Source of the DNA: Kineosporia corallincola
GTDB lineage: Bacteria; Actinomycetota; Actinomycetes; Actinomycetales; Kineosporiaceae
NCBI RefSeq assembly: GCF_018499875.1
Contig: NZ_JAHBAY010000001.1
Coordinates: forward strand, 186,001 to 250,000
Length of the DNA stretch: 64,000 bases
Direction: 5' to 3'
Shown here: in pieces, positions 19,442-27,117 of the stretch
Layout of the letters: the number at the start of each line of letters is the position of its first letter
Position numbering within the stretch: the stretch's first letter is position 1
Made by a program: the position numbers and the translations under genes
The notes under the pieces: model-generated
The model's input: only the letters and a program-made list of their open reading frames with translations
Told to the model about the DNA's origin: nothing
Databases searched by the model: none

Positions 19442-21424
19442 TCAGTTGGCGCTGGCCGGGCGGGTGGTCAGGGTGACCTTCACGTCCTGGCTCTTACCAT
19501 CCCTGACGATCGTGAGGGTCACTTCAGTTCCCGCGGAACGCTCACGAACCTGCGCCATCAGGGATTCGGCGCCGTTCACGTACTCGCCGTCGACGGCGAT
19601 GACGGTGTCGCCCTTCTTCAGGCCGGCGTCCTCGGCCGGGGAGTCGGCCACGACCTCCTCCACCGCGGCGCCGTCGCGCTGGGCGCTGTCCACGCTGACG
19701 GTGGTGTCGCTCAGCGAGATACCGAGCCACGGGTGCTCGGCGCTGCCGTTCTTGATCAGCTGGTTGGTGATGTCCTTCACCTGGTCCACCGGGATCGCGA
19801 AGCCCAGGCCGATGCTGCCGGACTGGCTGCTGCTCTCCTGGCCGAAGCTGCTGCTCGCGCTGAGCGTGGCGATGGAGGAGTTGATGCCGATCAGCTCGCC
19901 CTGCGCGTTCACCAGGGCGCCACCGCTGTTACCGGGGTTCACGGCGGCGTCGGTCTGGATCGCGTTGGTGACCACCGTGTCGCTGGAGCTGGCCGACGAC
20001 GAGGTCTCCGACGAGCTGGTGGTGACCGGGCGGTCGACGGCGCTGACGATGCCGGTGGTGACGGTGCCGGCCAGGCCCAGCGGGTTGCCGACGGCCATCA
20101 CCGAGTCGCCGACCTCGACGTCGTCGGTGCTGCCCAGGGTGGCCGGGGTCAGGTCGTCCGGCGGGTTCTCCAGCTGGATCACGGCCAGGTCGGTGGCGGA
20201 GTCGGTGCCGACCACCTTGGCGCTGTACTTGCGGCCGTCGTTCAGCACGACCTCGATCGTGGTGGCGCCGGAGACGACGTGGTTGTTGGTGACGATGCGG
20301 CCGTCGGTGTCGAGAATGACGCCGGAGCCCTCACCCTCGGACTGGTCGGCGGTGACCTGCACCGACACCACGCTGGGCTCGACCGCGGCGGCGACCGACT
20401 TCCAGTCCGGGTTCTGTGAGGTGCTGCCGGTGACCGGTGCCTCCACGGTGGAGTCGCTGCTCTGCGAGGTGGTGGCCAGAGCGCTGGTGGAGTCGTCGTC
20501 CTGCGTGGCGAGCACCACGGCACCGGCCGTGAGCAGGCTGGCGATCAGCGCCGCGCCGAGGCCGGTGGCGATCATGCCGCGCCAGCCCGGCTGTCCCAGC
20601 GGCTTGCGCTTCTTGCCGGTCGGCGGCACCGGCGGCTGGCCGTCGCTGCCGAAACCGGCCTGCGGCAGCGGGCCGCTCGGGTGGCCGGAGTCGGTGCCGG
20701 GAGCGGTGGTGGTGCCGGTGCTCGGGTAGGCCGTGAGCGTCTGCGGGCCGCCGGTCGAGCCGGAGGCGGCCGGGGTGTACCCGGTCGAGCCGGAGACGGC
20801 GGGGGTGTAGCCGGTCTGCCCGTACTGCGGCGCACCCTGGGGAGAACCCTGCGGGCGGGCGTACGGGTTCTGGCCGTAGGGCGCCTGCGGCTGGGTCTGC
20901 CCGTAGGGCGCCTGGCCGTAGGCCTGGGGGTTCTGCGTGCCGTACGGCTGCTGCGGGGCGCCGTACTGCTGGCCCGGCTGCTGGCCGTGCTGCTGCTGAG
21001 CGGCGGCCTGGCCGTGCTGACCATGCTGCTGGGCCTGGCCCTGGCCGTACGGAGCCTGCGCGGGCTGCGTCCCGGTGTGGGCCGCAGAGCTGCTGGGCTG
21101 GCCGGCCTGGTCCTGTGCGGCGAATCCCTGGCCCGCGGCGCTCTGGCCGGCGAAGCCCTGGCTCGCCGGAGCCTGGCTACTCGGAGCCTGGCCACTCGCG
21201 GCCTGGGCCGGGTGGCTCTGGGCGTCGGTGGTCGGCTGCGCCTGCGTCGCGCCGTAGGACTGACCGGCCGGCATCGCCGCGGTCGGAGCCTGGGTCTCGC
21301 TGTTCGGGCCGGCCGGAGCGGAAGCCTGCGCAGCCGGCGTCTGGTCGGTCGCGGACGAGTCGTCACCGGGGCGGCGGGCCCAGGCGAAACCGTTCTCGTC
21401 GTGGTTGTTCGTGGTCTGCGTCAT
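19442..21424 (-). CDS. HtrA/DegP-type membrane serine protease with PDZ domain
   Basis: A 660-aa protein in four parts. First, a cytoplasmic N-terminus of about 275 residues, very rich in Gln, Ala, Gly, Pro and Tyr (GQ, APYGQ and YGQ repeats). Second, one transmembrane helix at about 281-305. Third, a trypsin-like domain with His382 (TNNHVVSG), Asp412 (ATDLAVIQL) and Ser500 (NPGNSGGAL). Fourth, a C-terminal PDZ domain (VADSPAEDAGLKKGDTV). Extracytoplasmic quality-control proteases of this layout act in envelope stress. The ATG at 21424 (MTQTTNN) is preferred over upstream starts. It is downstream of a two-component system and a 45-aa ORF on the same strand, recalling mprAB-pepD of M. tuberculosis. 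Confidence 0.95.
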   Translation of the reverse strand: MTQTTNNHDENGFAWARRPGDDSSATDQTPAAQASAPAGPNSETQAPTAAMPAGQSYGATQAQPTTDAQSHPAQAASGQAPSSQAPASQGFAGQSAAGQGFAAQDQAGQPSSSAAHTGTQPAQAPYGQGQAQQHGQHGQAAAQQQHGQQPGQQYGAPQQPYGTQNPQAYGQAPYGQTQPQAPYGQNPYARPQGSPQGAPQYGQTGYTPAVSGSTGYTPAASGSTGGPQTLTAYPSTGTTTAPGTDSGHPSGPLPQAGFGSDGQPPVPPTGKKRKPLGQPGWRGMIATGLGAALIASLLTAGAVVLATQDDDSTSALATTSQSSDSTVEAPVTGSTSQNPDWKSVAAAVEPSVVSVQVTADQSEGEGSGVILDTDGRIVTNNHVVSGATTIEVVLNDGRKYSAKVVGTDSATDLAVIQLENPPDDLTPATLGSTDDVEVGDSVMAVGNPLGLAGTVTTGIVSAVDRPVTTSSSETSSSASSSDTVVTNAIQTDAAVNPGNSGGALVNAQGELIGINSSIATLSASSSFGQESSSQSGSIGLGFAIPVDQVKDITNQLIKNGSAEHPWLGISLSDTTVSVDSAQRDGAAVEEVVADSPAEDAGLKKGDTVIAVDGEYVNGAESLMAQVRERSAGTEVTLTIVRDGKSQDVKVTLTTRPASAN

Positions 21425-21556
21425 TGTTCTCACCCTCGTGGCCAGCTTGCTGACGGGAACCAGTTCAAGCCCTGCCCCTCGGCGTTCGCTGCACCACGTC
21501 TGTGAGAAGCCTGAGAACCGGGGTGCCCGGGCGGAGAGCAACCGGTCAAAACGCGT

Positions 21557-21583
21557 GATGCCCCGGCCGGTGACCGGGGCATC
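21557..21583 (-). terminator. Hairpin after the 45-aa ORF
   Basis: A 10-bp perfect stem GATGCCCCGG/CCGGGGCATC with a 7-base loop, 42 bases beyond the small ORF's stop and upstream of the HtrA gene. The U-tract is poor, so the assignment is moderate. Confidence 0.6.
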
Positions 21584-21624
21584 GTCGTGCAGAACGCAAG
21601 CGTTCTAGGCGTCCAGCACGCTGT

Positions 21625-21762
21625 TCATTCAGCGGAGGACGTGGTGGCCGACACCGTGATCGGACGGCCGTTGGCGTCGAGACGCGTGCGACGGGGGTTG
21701 GCGACGGACGTACGAGGAGCCTCGGTGTCGTCACGGTCCGGGGTGGTCGCTTTGTGGATCAT
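21625..21762 (-). CDS. 45-aa small protein between the kinase and protease genes
   Basis: Reads MIHKATTPDRDDTEAPRT, then SVANPRRTRLDANGRPITV, ending SATTSSAE. It is hydrophilic, probably disordered, with no Cys or membrane segment. A near-perfect ribosome site (GAGGAGGGCAG-ATG) and G/C-ending codons support translation. It has its own upstream region of about 290 bp with inverted repeats and a hairpin after the stop. I do not recognise it; short proteins with the pattern RLDANGRPI may form a conserved actinobacterial family. Its place between the two-component pair and the HtrA gene suggests a link to envelope stress, which is inference only. Confidence 0.7.
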   Translation of the reverse strand: MIHKATTPDRDDTEAPRTSVANPRRTRLDANGRPITVSATTSSAE

Positions 21763-22051
21763 CTGCCCTCCTCAGCAAAGGGTTGTAGGCCGGTACGTCT
21801 TCCGGTTACCAGGCTCACGCTTTTCTGTGACCGCCTGGTTTCGATCCAGGTAACGCTGGATCTCGACCGGAAAATGCCCGGGATCAACGGGGAACACGCT
21901 GTACGGACAAGTGTATCTCCGCAGGCCAGGCTGTACAGGTCAATCTGACGAGATCACCCTGTGGTTGGCGTCACGCTTTTGGTGGAGCTTTCCGGCGCTT
22001 TCGGAAATACCCAGGAGCTGCGGTTGCGACCAGAGTGAAAAAGCAATAGAG
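21763..22051 (-). other. Structured upstream region of the 45-aa ORF
   Basis: No gene seen. Read on the minus strand, a hairpin can form from ACCAGGC and GCCTGGT with inner TCAC/GTGA pairing (about 21809-21840). The flanking GTTACC and GGTAAC segments could support an alternative pairing. Farther upstream are short AT-richer stretches that could hold a promoter. A regulated leader is possible but unproven. Confidence 0.4.
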
Positions 22052-22089
22052 AACCGGCCGCCCGAGGTAGGTCATTCGGGCGGCCGGTT
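22052..22089 (-). terminator. Terminator of the response regulator-kinase operon
   Basis: Perfect 14-bp stem AACCGGCCGCCCGA with its complement and a 10-base loop. On the minus strand it is followed by CTCTATTGCTTTTTC. Confidence 0.92.
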
Positions 22090-22112
22090 ACTGACAGTCA
22101 GTGCAGATGTGC

Positions 22113-23714
22113 TCAGGAAGACGGGCTGGCACTGGGTGACGGGTTGTCGTTGTCCAGGTCGTCAGGCGTGTCGGGGTCGTCGGGCCCTTCGGACAGACCG
22201 GTGTCGGAGAGCGGAAGTTCCACCCGGAAGGTGGCACCGCCGCCCGGCGTCGCGGTCACGCCGACCCGGCCACCGTGCGAGCTGATCACGGCCGCGACGA
22301 TCGACAGGCCGAGGCCGGAGCCCCCGCCCTGGTGCCGGGCCCGGGAGGCGTCCACCCGGTAGAACCGCTCGAACACCTTGCTCGCGTGCTCGTGGGTCAG
22401 GCCCTCACCGTGGTCGCGCACCTCCAGCACGGCGACGTTCTGCTGCCGGCCCACGGCCACCTCGATCGGGGTGCCCGCCGGGGTGTGCCGCACGGCGTTG
22501 GCGACCAGATTGGCCACCACCTGCCGCAGCCGGTTGTCGTCACCGATCACCACGGCCGGCTCGGGGCCGTGGCCCTCGGTCAGGCCGACCAGACGCACCT
22601 GACGGTCGGGGGCCAGACCCCGGGCGTCGTGGCTGGCGTCGCCCGCCAGCACGGCCAGGTCGACCGGTTCGCTGCGTGCGGGCCGCTGCTCGTCGAGCCG
22701 GGCCAGCAGCAGCAGGTCTTCCACCAGCGTTCCCATGCGCCGGGACTCGTCCTCGATCCGGCTCATCGTGCGGGCGATGTCTTCCGGTTCGGAGACGGCC
22801 CCCTGCCGGTAGAGCTCGGCGAAGCCACGGATCGAGGCCAGCGGCGTCCTCAGTTCGTGTGACGCGTCGGCGGCGAAGCGACGGGTGCGCTGCTCGGACG
22901 CCTCGCGGGAGCGGAACGCGCTCTCGATCTGGGCCAGCATGCCGTTCAGCGAGTGGGTGAGCCGGCCGACCTCGGTGGTCGGCGGGTGCGCGGGGACGCG
23001 ACGGGACAGGTCGCCCGCGGCGATCGCGGCGGCCGTCTCCTCCACCTCGGTGAGCGGGCGGAACGAGCGGCGGATCACCAGCCAGCCCAGGCCGGCGAAG
23101 ATCGTGGTGACCATGATGCCGAACATCAGGATCAGGATGCGCAGACGGTTCACCGCGTCGTCGATGTCGTCGAGCGGGAGCGCGATCTGCACGCTGCCGG
23201 TCTGGCCGGTGAGCTCGTTGCCCCAGCTGGCCGCGATCACGCGCCACTGGGTGTCGCCGGTGACCGAGCCGACCGAGAAGATCTCCTGCTCAAGGTCGTT
23301 CGCCTGCTCGGCGGTGAGGTTGGTGAGGGCGGGCTCCGCGCGGTTCGCGGGCGAGCGCATCTCCGGGGTGCCACTGCCGTTGTCGTACGACAGGGAGAGC
23401 GCGGCGGACGACAGGCCCCAGTCCTCACGACTCAGGCTGCTGCTCAGCTGGCCCTGGCTGGCGGCCTGGCTGAGCTTGGCCAGGCTCTGGTTGAGCTGCG
23501 AGTCGACCTTGTCGACCAGGTAGCTCTTCAGCACGTACTGGCTGGCGAAACCGGTCAGGGCCAGCCCGGAGACCAGCAGCACGACCATGATGCCGACCAG
23601 ACGGGCCCGCAACGGGGCCTGGTTCCAGCGGGCGCGGGCGCGGACGAGCACGCGGGGCTGCCGGCGGCGCTCGACCGTGGGCGCCGGGAAGGCACTGCTC
23701 TGGATGGAGGTCAT
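22113..23714 (-). CDS. Sensor histidine kinase (HAMP-HisKA-HATPase)
   Basis: A 533-aa membrane sensor. It has an N-terminal helix at about 40-63 (MVVLLVSGLALTGFASQYVL), an extracytoplasmic sensor of about 120 residues, a second helix (ILILMFGIMVTTIFAGLGWLV), HAMP, HisKA with the phospho-accepting His286 in ASHELRTPLASIRGF, and an ATPase domain with NLVANAVRHTP (N box), DHGEGL and GGGSGLGLSIV (G boxes). An acidic tail rich in Asp, Pro and Ser ends the protein. The gene starts six bases after the response regulator stop. The signal is unknown; the domain layout fits PhoR/MprB-like kinases. Confidence 0.96.
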   Translation of the reverse strand: MTSIQSSAFPAPTVERRRQPRVLVRARARWNQAPLRARLVGIMVVLLVSGLALTGFASQYVLKSYLVDKVDSQLNQSLAKLSQAASQGQLSSSLSREDWGLSSAALSLSYDNGSGTPEMRSPANRAEPALTNLTAEQANDLEQEIFSVGSVTGDTQWRVIAASWGNELTGQTGSVQIALPLDDIDDAVNRLRILILMFGIMVTTIFAGLGWLVIRRSFRPLTEVEETAAAIAAGDLSRRVPAHPPTTEVGRLTHSLNGMLAQIESAFRSREASEQRTRRFAADASHELRTPLASIRGFAELYRQGAVSEPEDIARTMSRIEDESRRMGTLVEDLLLLARLDEQRPARSEPVDLAVLAGDASHDARGLAPDRQVRLVGLTEGHGPEPAVVIGDDNRLRQVVANLVANAVRHTPAGTPIEVAVGRQQNVAVLEVRDHGEGLTHEHASKVFERFYRVDASRARHQGGGSGLGLSIVAAVISSHGGRVGVTATPGGGATFRVELPLSDTGLSEGPDDPDTPDDLDNDNPSPSASPSS

Positions 23715-23720
23715 GAGTGA

Positions 23721-24428
23721 TCAGCCCTGGGGTGGCAGGCGCAGGACGTAGCCGACACCGCGCTTGGTGTGGATCAGCGGTGGCTCGACGTCGTCGATCT
23801 TGCGGCGCAGGTAGGAGATGTAGGACTCGACGATCCCGGCCTCACCGTTGAAGTCGTAGGCCCAGACGTGGTCGAGGATCTGCGCCTTCGACAGCACCCG
23901 GTTCGGGTTCAGCATCAGGTAGCGCAGCAGTTTGAACTCGGTGGGGGACAGCTCGATGAGTCGGCCACCGCGGCGGACCTCGTGCGAGTCCTCGTCGAGT
24001 TCGAGATCGTGGAAGACCAGCCGGCCGCTGGCGGCGTCGGTGGCCACCCCGGTGCGGCGCAGCACGGCGCGGATCCGGGCCACCACCTCCTCGAGGCTGA
24101 ACGGCTTGGTGACGTAGTCGTCGCCGCCCACCGTGAGGCCGGTGACCTTGTCGCCCGTTTCGTCACGGGCGGTGAGGAAGACGACCGGGATGTCGCGGCC
24201 CCGCTCGCGCAGTTTGCGGGTGACGGTGAACCCGTCCATGTCCGGCATCATCACGTCGAGCACCACCAGGTCGGGTCGGTGCTGCTCGGCGAGTGCGAGC
24301 GCCTGGGCGCCGTCACCGGCACCCACGACGTCGAAACCGGCGAACCTCAGACTGGTCGTCAGGAGTTCGCGAATGTTCGGTTCGTCGTCGACGACCAGCA
24401 ACTTCGCCTCAAAGGTCTTCTCAGCCAC
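23721..24428 (-). CDS. OmpR/PhoB-family response regulator
   Basis: DNA-binding response regulator, about 235 aa from the GTG at 24428; the frame is open to 24479, so the start is uncertain. The receiver domain has the phosphorylation site in VVLDVMMPDMDG (Asp58) and the conserved Lys in YVTKPFSLEEV. The winged-helix domain has LSPTEFKLLRYLMLNPNRVLS, SYLRRKIDD and HTKRGVGYVLRLP. The receiver most resembles M. tuberculosis PhoP/TrcR types. It is the first gene of an operon with the sensor kinase; an HtrA protease lies downstream. Confidence 0.95.
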   Translation of the reverse strand: MAEKTFEAKLLVVDDEPNIRELLTTSLRFAGFDVVGAGDGAQALALAEQHRPDLVVLDVMMPDMDGFTVTRKLRERGRDIPVVFLTARDETGDKVTGLTVGGDDYVTKPFSLEEVVARIRAVLRRTGVATDAASGRLVFHDLELDEDSHEVRRGGRLIELSPTEFKLLRYLMLNPNRVLSKAQILDHVWAYDFNGEAGIVESYISYLRRKIDDVEPPLIHTKRGVGYVLRLPPQG

Positions 24429-24509
24429 GGCGATAGCGTGCACCCGGAGTCTGGGAAGTTCCTGGACGCCAGCCGTCAAGGCGCGTCGGGGATACCGGGC
24501 TCGTGCGGG

Positions 24510-24953
24510 TCAGGGGCGGCGCAGAATCCCGATGATCCGGGCCAGTTCCTTGCGGTCGCTCTCGTCCAGCCGGTCGAAGAACTGGTCCGCCTCGGCCGCC
24601 CGGGCCCGGCGCACGGCAGCCGCGACCTCCTCGCCCTGACTGCTCAGTGTCACCAGAACGGCTCTGCGGTCGGCCGGGTCGGGAGATCGTGCGACCAGTC
24701 CGCGCTCCTCCAGCGCGTCCACCACCTCGGTGCCGGAGCGGGGGGCGATGCGCAGGTGGTTCGACAGTTCGCTGATCCGCATCGGGCCGTGCCGGGTGAG
24801 CACCCCGACGGCCCGGGCCTGGGCCGGAGTGACCCCCAGAGGACTGACGCTCTCGTGGCTGCGGTGACGCAGGCGGCGTGAGACCGCCCAGAACGCCTCG
24901 GCCAGCGTCTCGTCGTCCTCTGTCGTGTTCACCGGAATACGGTAACCGAACAT
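24510..24953 (-). CDS. MarR-family transcriptional regulator
   Basis: Winged-helix dimeric repressor, 147 aa. Seen: MRISELSNHLRIAPRSGTEVVDALEERGLV (HTH and recognition helix) and the wing DPADRRAVLVTLSSQG. Divergent from the ABC exporter gene; a 19-bp perfect palindrome lies between the two starts, so it probably represses the exporter and itself until a drug-like ligand binds. The start may be the ATG at 24953 or a GTG seven codons later. Confidence 0.93.
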   Translation of the reverse strand: MFGYRIPVNTTEDDETLAEAFWAVSRRLRHRSHESVSPLGVTPAQARAVGVLTRHGPMRISELSNHLRIAPRSGTEVVDALEERGLVARSPDPADRRAVLVTLSSQGEEVAAAVRRARAAEADQFFDRLDESDRKELARIIGILRRP

Positions 24954-24968
24954 ACGCTTGGAGCCTCA

Positions 24969-24987
24969 TAGTGAGGTAACCTCACTA
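24969..24987. promoter_or_regulatory. MarR-type operator between regulator and exporter
   Basis: TAGTGAGGTAACCTCACTA: two perfect 9-bp arms around one central base. It is located 16 bases upstream of the regulator's start and 28 bases upstream of the exporter's, where it could block both promoters. Confidence 0.75.
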
Positions 24988-25014
24988 AAAAGTCCCCCAG
25001 TCCGGAGGTAGCTC

Positions 25015-26796
25015 TTGCCAAGGCCCCCAGAAGTCGGTCCCGCCCAGCGGGCAGCCGAGAAGGCGCAGGCCAAGGACGTTTCCCTGCGTCGCGTCGGCGC
25101 CCTGTTCACCGCCCACCGCAGGCCGCTCGCCGTGGTGGTCGCGATCATCGTGGCGTCGTCGATCGTCGCCATGGCGTCCCCGTTCCTGCTGCGCGAGGTC
25201 ATCGACGTCGCGATCCCGGACCAGGACGTGCCCCTGCTGGTCTGGCTGGTCGCCGGCATGGTCGGCGTGGCCGTGCTGACCAGCGTGCTCGGCGTGGTGC
25301 AGACCTGGATCAGCACCCGCGTCGGTCAGGAGGTGATGCACCGGCTGCGCACCGACGTGTTCACGCACCTCCAGCGCCAGTCCGTCGCCTTCTTCACCCG
25401 CACCCGCACCGGCGAGGTGCAGTCCCGCATCACCAACGACATCGGCGGCATGCAGAGCGTGGTCACCTCGACCGCCACCTCGATCGCCTCCAACCTCACC
25501 ACCGCGGTCGCCACGGCCGTCGCGATGATCGCGCTCTCCTGGAAGCTCTCGCTGATCTCGCTCGTCGTGATGCCGCCCGCGATCTACCTCAGCCGCCGGG
25601 TGGCCGCCCTGCGCCGGGTCATCACCATGCAGCGTCAGCGCGCCCTGGCCGACCTGAACGTGACCATCGAGGAAGGACTTTCGGTCAGCGGGGTGCAGCT
25701 GAGCAAGACCCTGGGCACCGGTTCCGCGCTGATCGACCGGTTCACCGCCACCTCGGAACGGCTCATCGACCTGCAACTGCGTTCCGACCTGGCCGGTCGC
25801 TGGCGGATGGCCTCGATGAGCGTGATCTTCGCGGCGATCCCGGCCGCCATCTACCTGAGCGCCGGGCTGCCGGCGACCGCCGGCGGCATGACCATCGGCA
25901 CCCTGGTCGCCTTCACCTCGTTGCAGCAGAGCCTGTTCCGGCCGCTGACCAGCCTGCTCAACGTCGGGGTCTCGATCACCTCCTCGCTCGCGCTGTTCGC
26001 CCGCATCTTCGAGTACCTCGACCTTCCGGTGGAGGTGGACGAGCCCGCCGAGCCGGTGGCCGTGGACCCGTCCTCGATCCGGGGGGACGTGCGGATCGAA
26101 GACGTCACGTTCACCTATCCGGGCAACGACACGGCCGCCCTGGCCGGGATCGACCTCACCGTCCCGGCCGGGACCACGCTGGCCCTGGTCGGTGAAACGG
26201 GTTCTGGCAAGAGCACTCTGGGCTCTCTGGTGGCCCGGCTGGCCGATCCGGACGCGGGCCGGGTGACGATCGACGGCATCGACCTGCGCCGGTTCGCCCT
26301 GGCCGACCTGGCCCGGGTCGTCGGTGTGGTCAGTCAGGAGACCTACCTGCTGCACACCACCGTGCGGGAGAACCTGCGCTACACCCGGCCCGACGCCACC
26401 GACCGGCAGATCGAGGACGCCGCCCGCGCCGCCCAGGTGCACGACCTGATCGCCTCGCTGCCCGACGGTTACGACACGATGGTGGGCTCGCGGGGGCACC
26501 GGTTCTCCGGCGGGGAGAAGCAGCGCCTGGCGATCGCCCGCACCCTGCTGCGCGATCCACGGGTGCTGGTGCTCGACGAGGCGACCAGTGCCCTGGACAC
26601 CGCCACCGAGCGGGCCGTGCAGCAGGCATTTGACGAGCTGGCCCGGGGCCGCACCACGATCACCATCGCCCACCGCCTGTCCACGGTGCGCGACGCCGAC
26701 CAGATCGCGGTGCTCGACCACGGGCGGATCGTCGAGACCGGGACGCACGAAAGCCTTCTGGAGAACGACGGGCGTTACGCCGCCCTCAGCGTGTGA
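25015..26796 (+). CDS. ABC exporter, fused transmembrane-ATPase (ABCB type)
   Basis: Homodimeric type IV exporter half-transporter, 593 aa. Six transmembrane helices lie in the first ~320 residues. The ATPase domain has Walker A GETGSGKSTLG, Q-loop VVSQETYLLH, signature FSGGEKQRLA, Walker B VLVLDEATSALD and the switch His in IAHRLSTV. The TTG start at 25015 is supported by GGAGG eight bases upstream. Substrates of this family are lipids, peptides or drugs. Divergent MarR and the shared operator suggest a ligand-induced efflux pump. Confidence 0.95.
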   Translation: MPRPPEVGPAQRAAEKAQAKDVSLRRVGALFTAHRRPLAVVVAIIVASSIVAMASPFLLREVIDVAIPDQDVPLLVWLVAGMVGVAVLTSVLGVVQTWISTRVGQEVMHRLRTDVFTHLQRQSVAFFTRTRTGEVQSRITNDIGGMQSVVTSTATSIASNLTTAVATAVAMIALSWKLSLISLVVMPPAIYLSRRVAALRRVITMQRQRALADLNVTIEEGLSVSGVQLSKTLGTGSALIDRFTATSERLIDLQLRSDLAGRWRMASMSVIFAAIPAAIYLSAGLPATAGGMTIGTLVAFTSLQQSLFRPLTSLLNVGVSITSSLALFARIFEYLDLPVEVDEPAEPVAVDPSSIRGDVRIEDVTFTYPGNDTAALAGIDLTVPAGTTLALVGETGSGKSTLGSLVARLADPDAGRVTIDGIDLRRFALADLARVVGVVSQETYLLHTTVRENLRYTRPDATDRQIEDAARAAQVHDLIASLPDGYDTMVGSRGHRFSGGEKQRLAIARTLLRDPRVLVLDEATSALDTATERAVQQAFDELARGRTTITIAHRLSTVRDADQIAVLDHGRIVETGTHESLLENDGRYAALSV

Positions 26797-26844
26797 TGCG
26801 CGGGGCCGGTCAACCCCGGAGGGCGTGAACCGGATCACCTGGAA

Positions 26845-27093
26845 GTGTGGTCGTGGCGTGACGCATCTCGCGCGCCGTCGGGTGATTCATTCAGGACGCT
26901 GAGCACACTGATCGCCCCGATGGCGATCGTGCTGACCACCGACGCCGAGGTGGACATGTGGATCCCGAACTTCGCCGTGTTCGGCGCGATCGGCCTGCTC
27001 TGCCTGGTGTTCACCCTGATCTGGGTGCCGGAGACGAAGGGCAAGTCGCTGGAGCGGATCGAGCAGGAGCTGCGGGCGAGGGTCGCGACCTGA
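26845..27093 (+). pseudogene. C-terminal remnant of an MFS sugar transporter
   Basis: The frame encodes the last part of a sugar porter: a hydrophobic helix FGAIGLLCLVFTLIWV followed by the family signature VPETKGKSLERIEQEL. Full members are about 450-500 aa with 12 helices; nothing upstream in any frame supplies the rest, and the exporter gene ends 49 bases before. There is no ribosome site. Best read as a decayed gene left after a deletion. Confidence 0.75.
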
Positions 27094-27117
27094 GGACGCG
27101 GGCCCCCGCCCGGTGCC

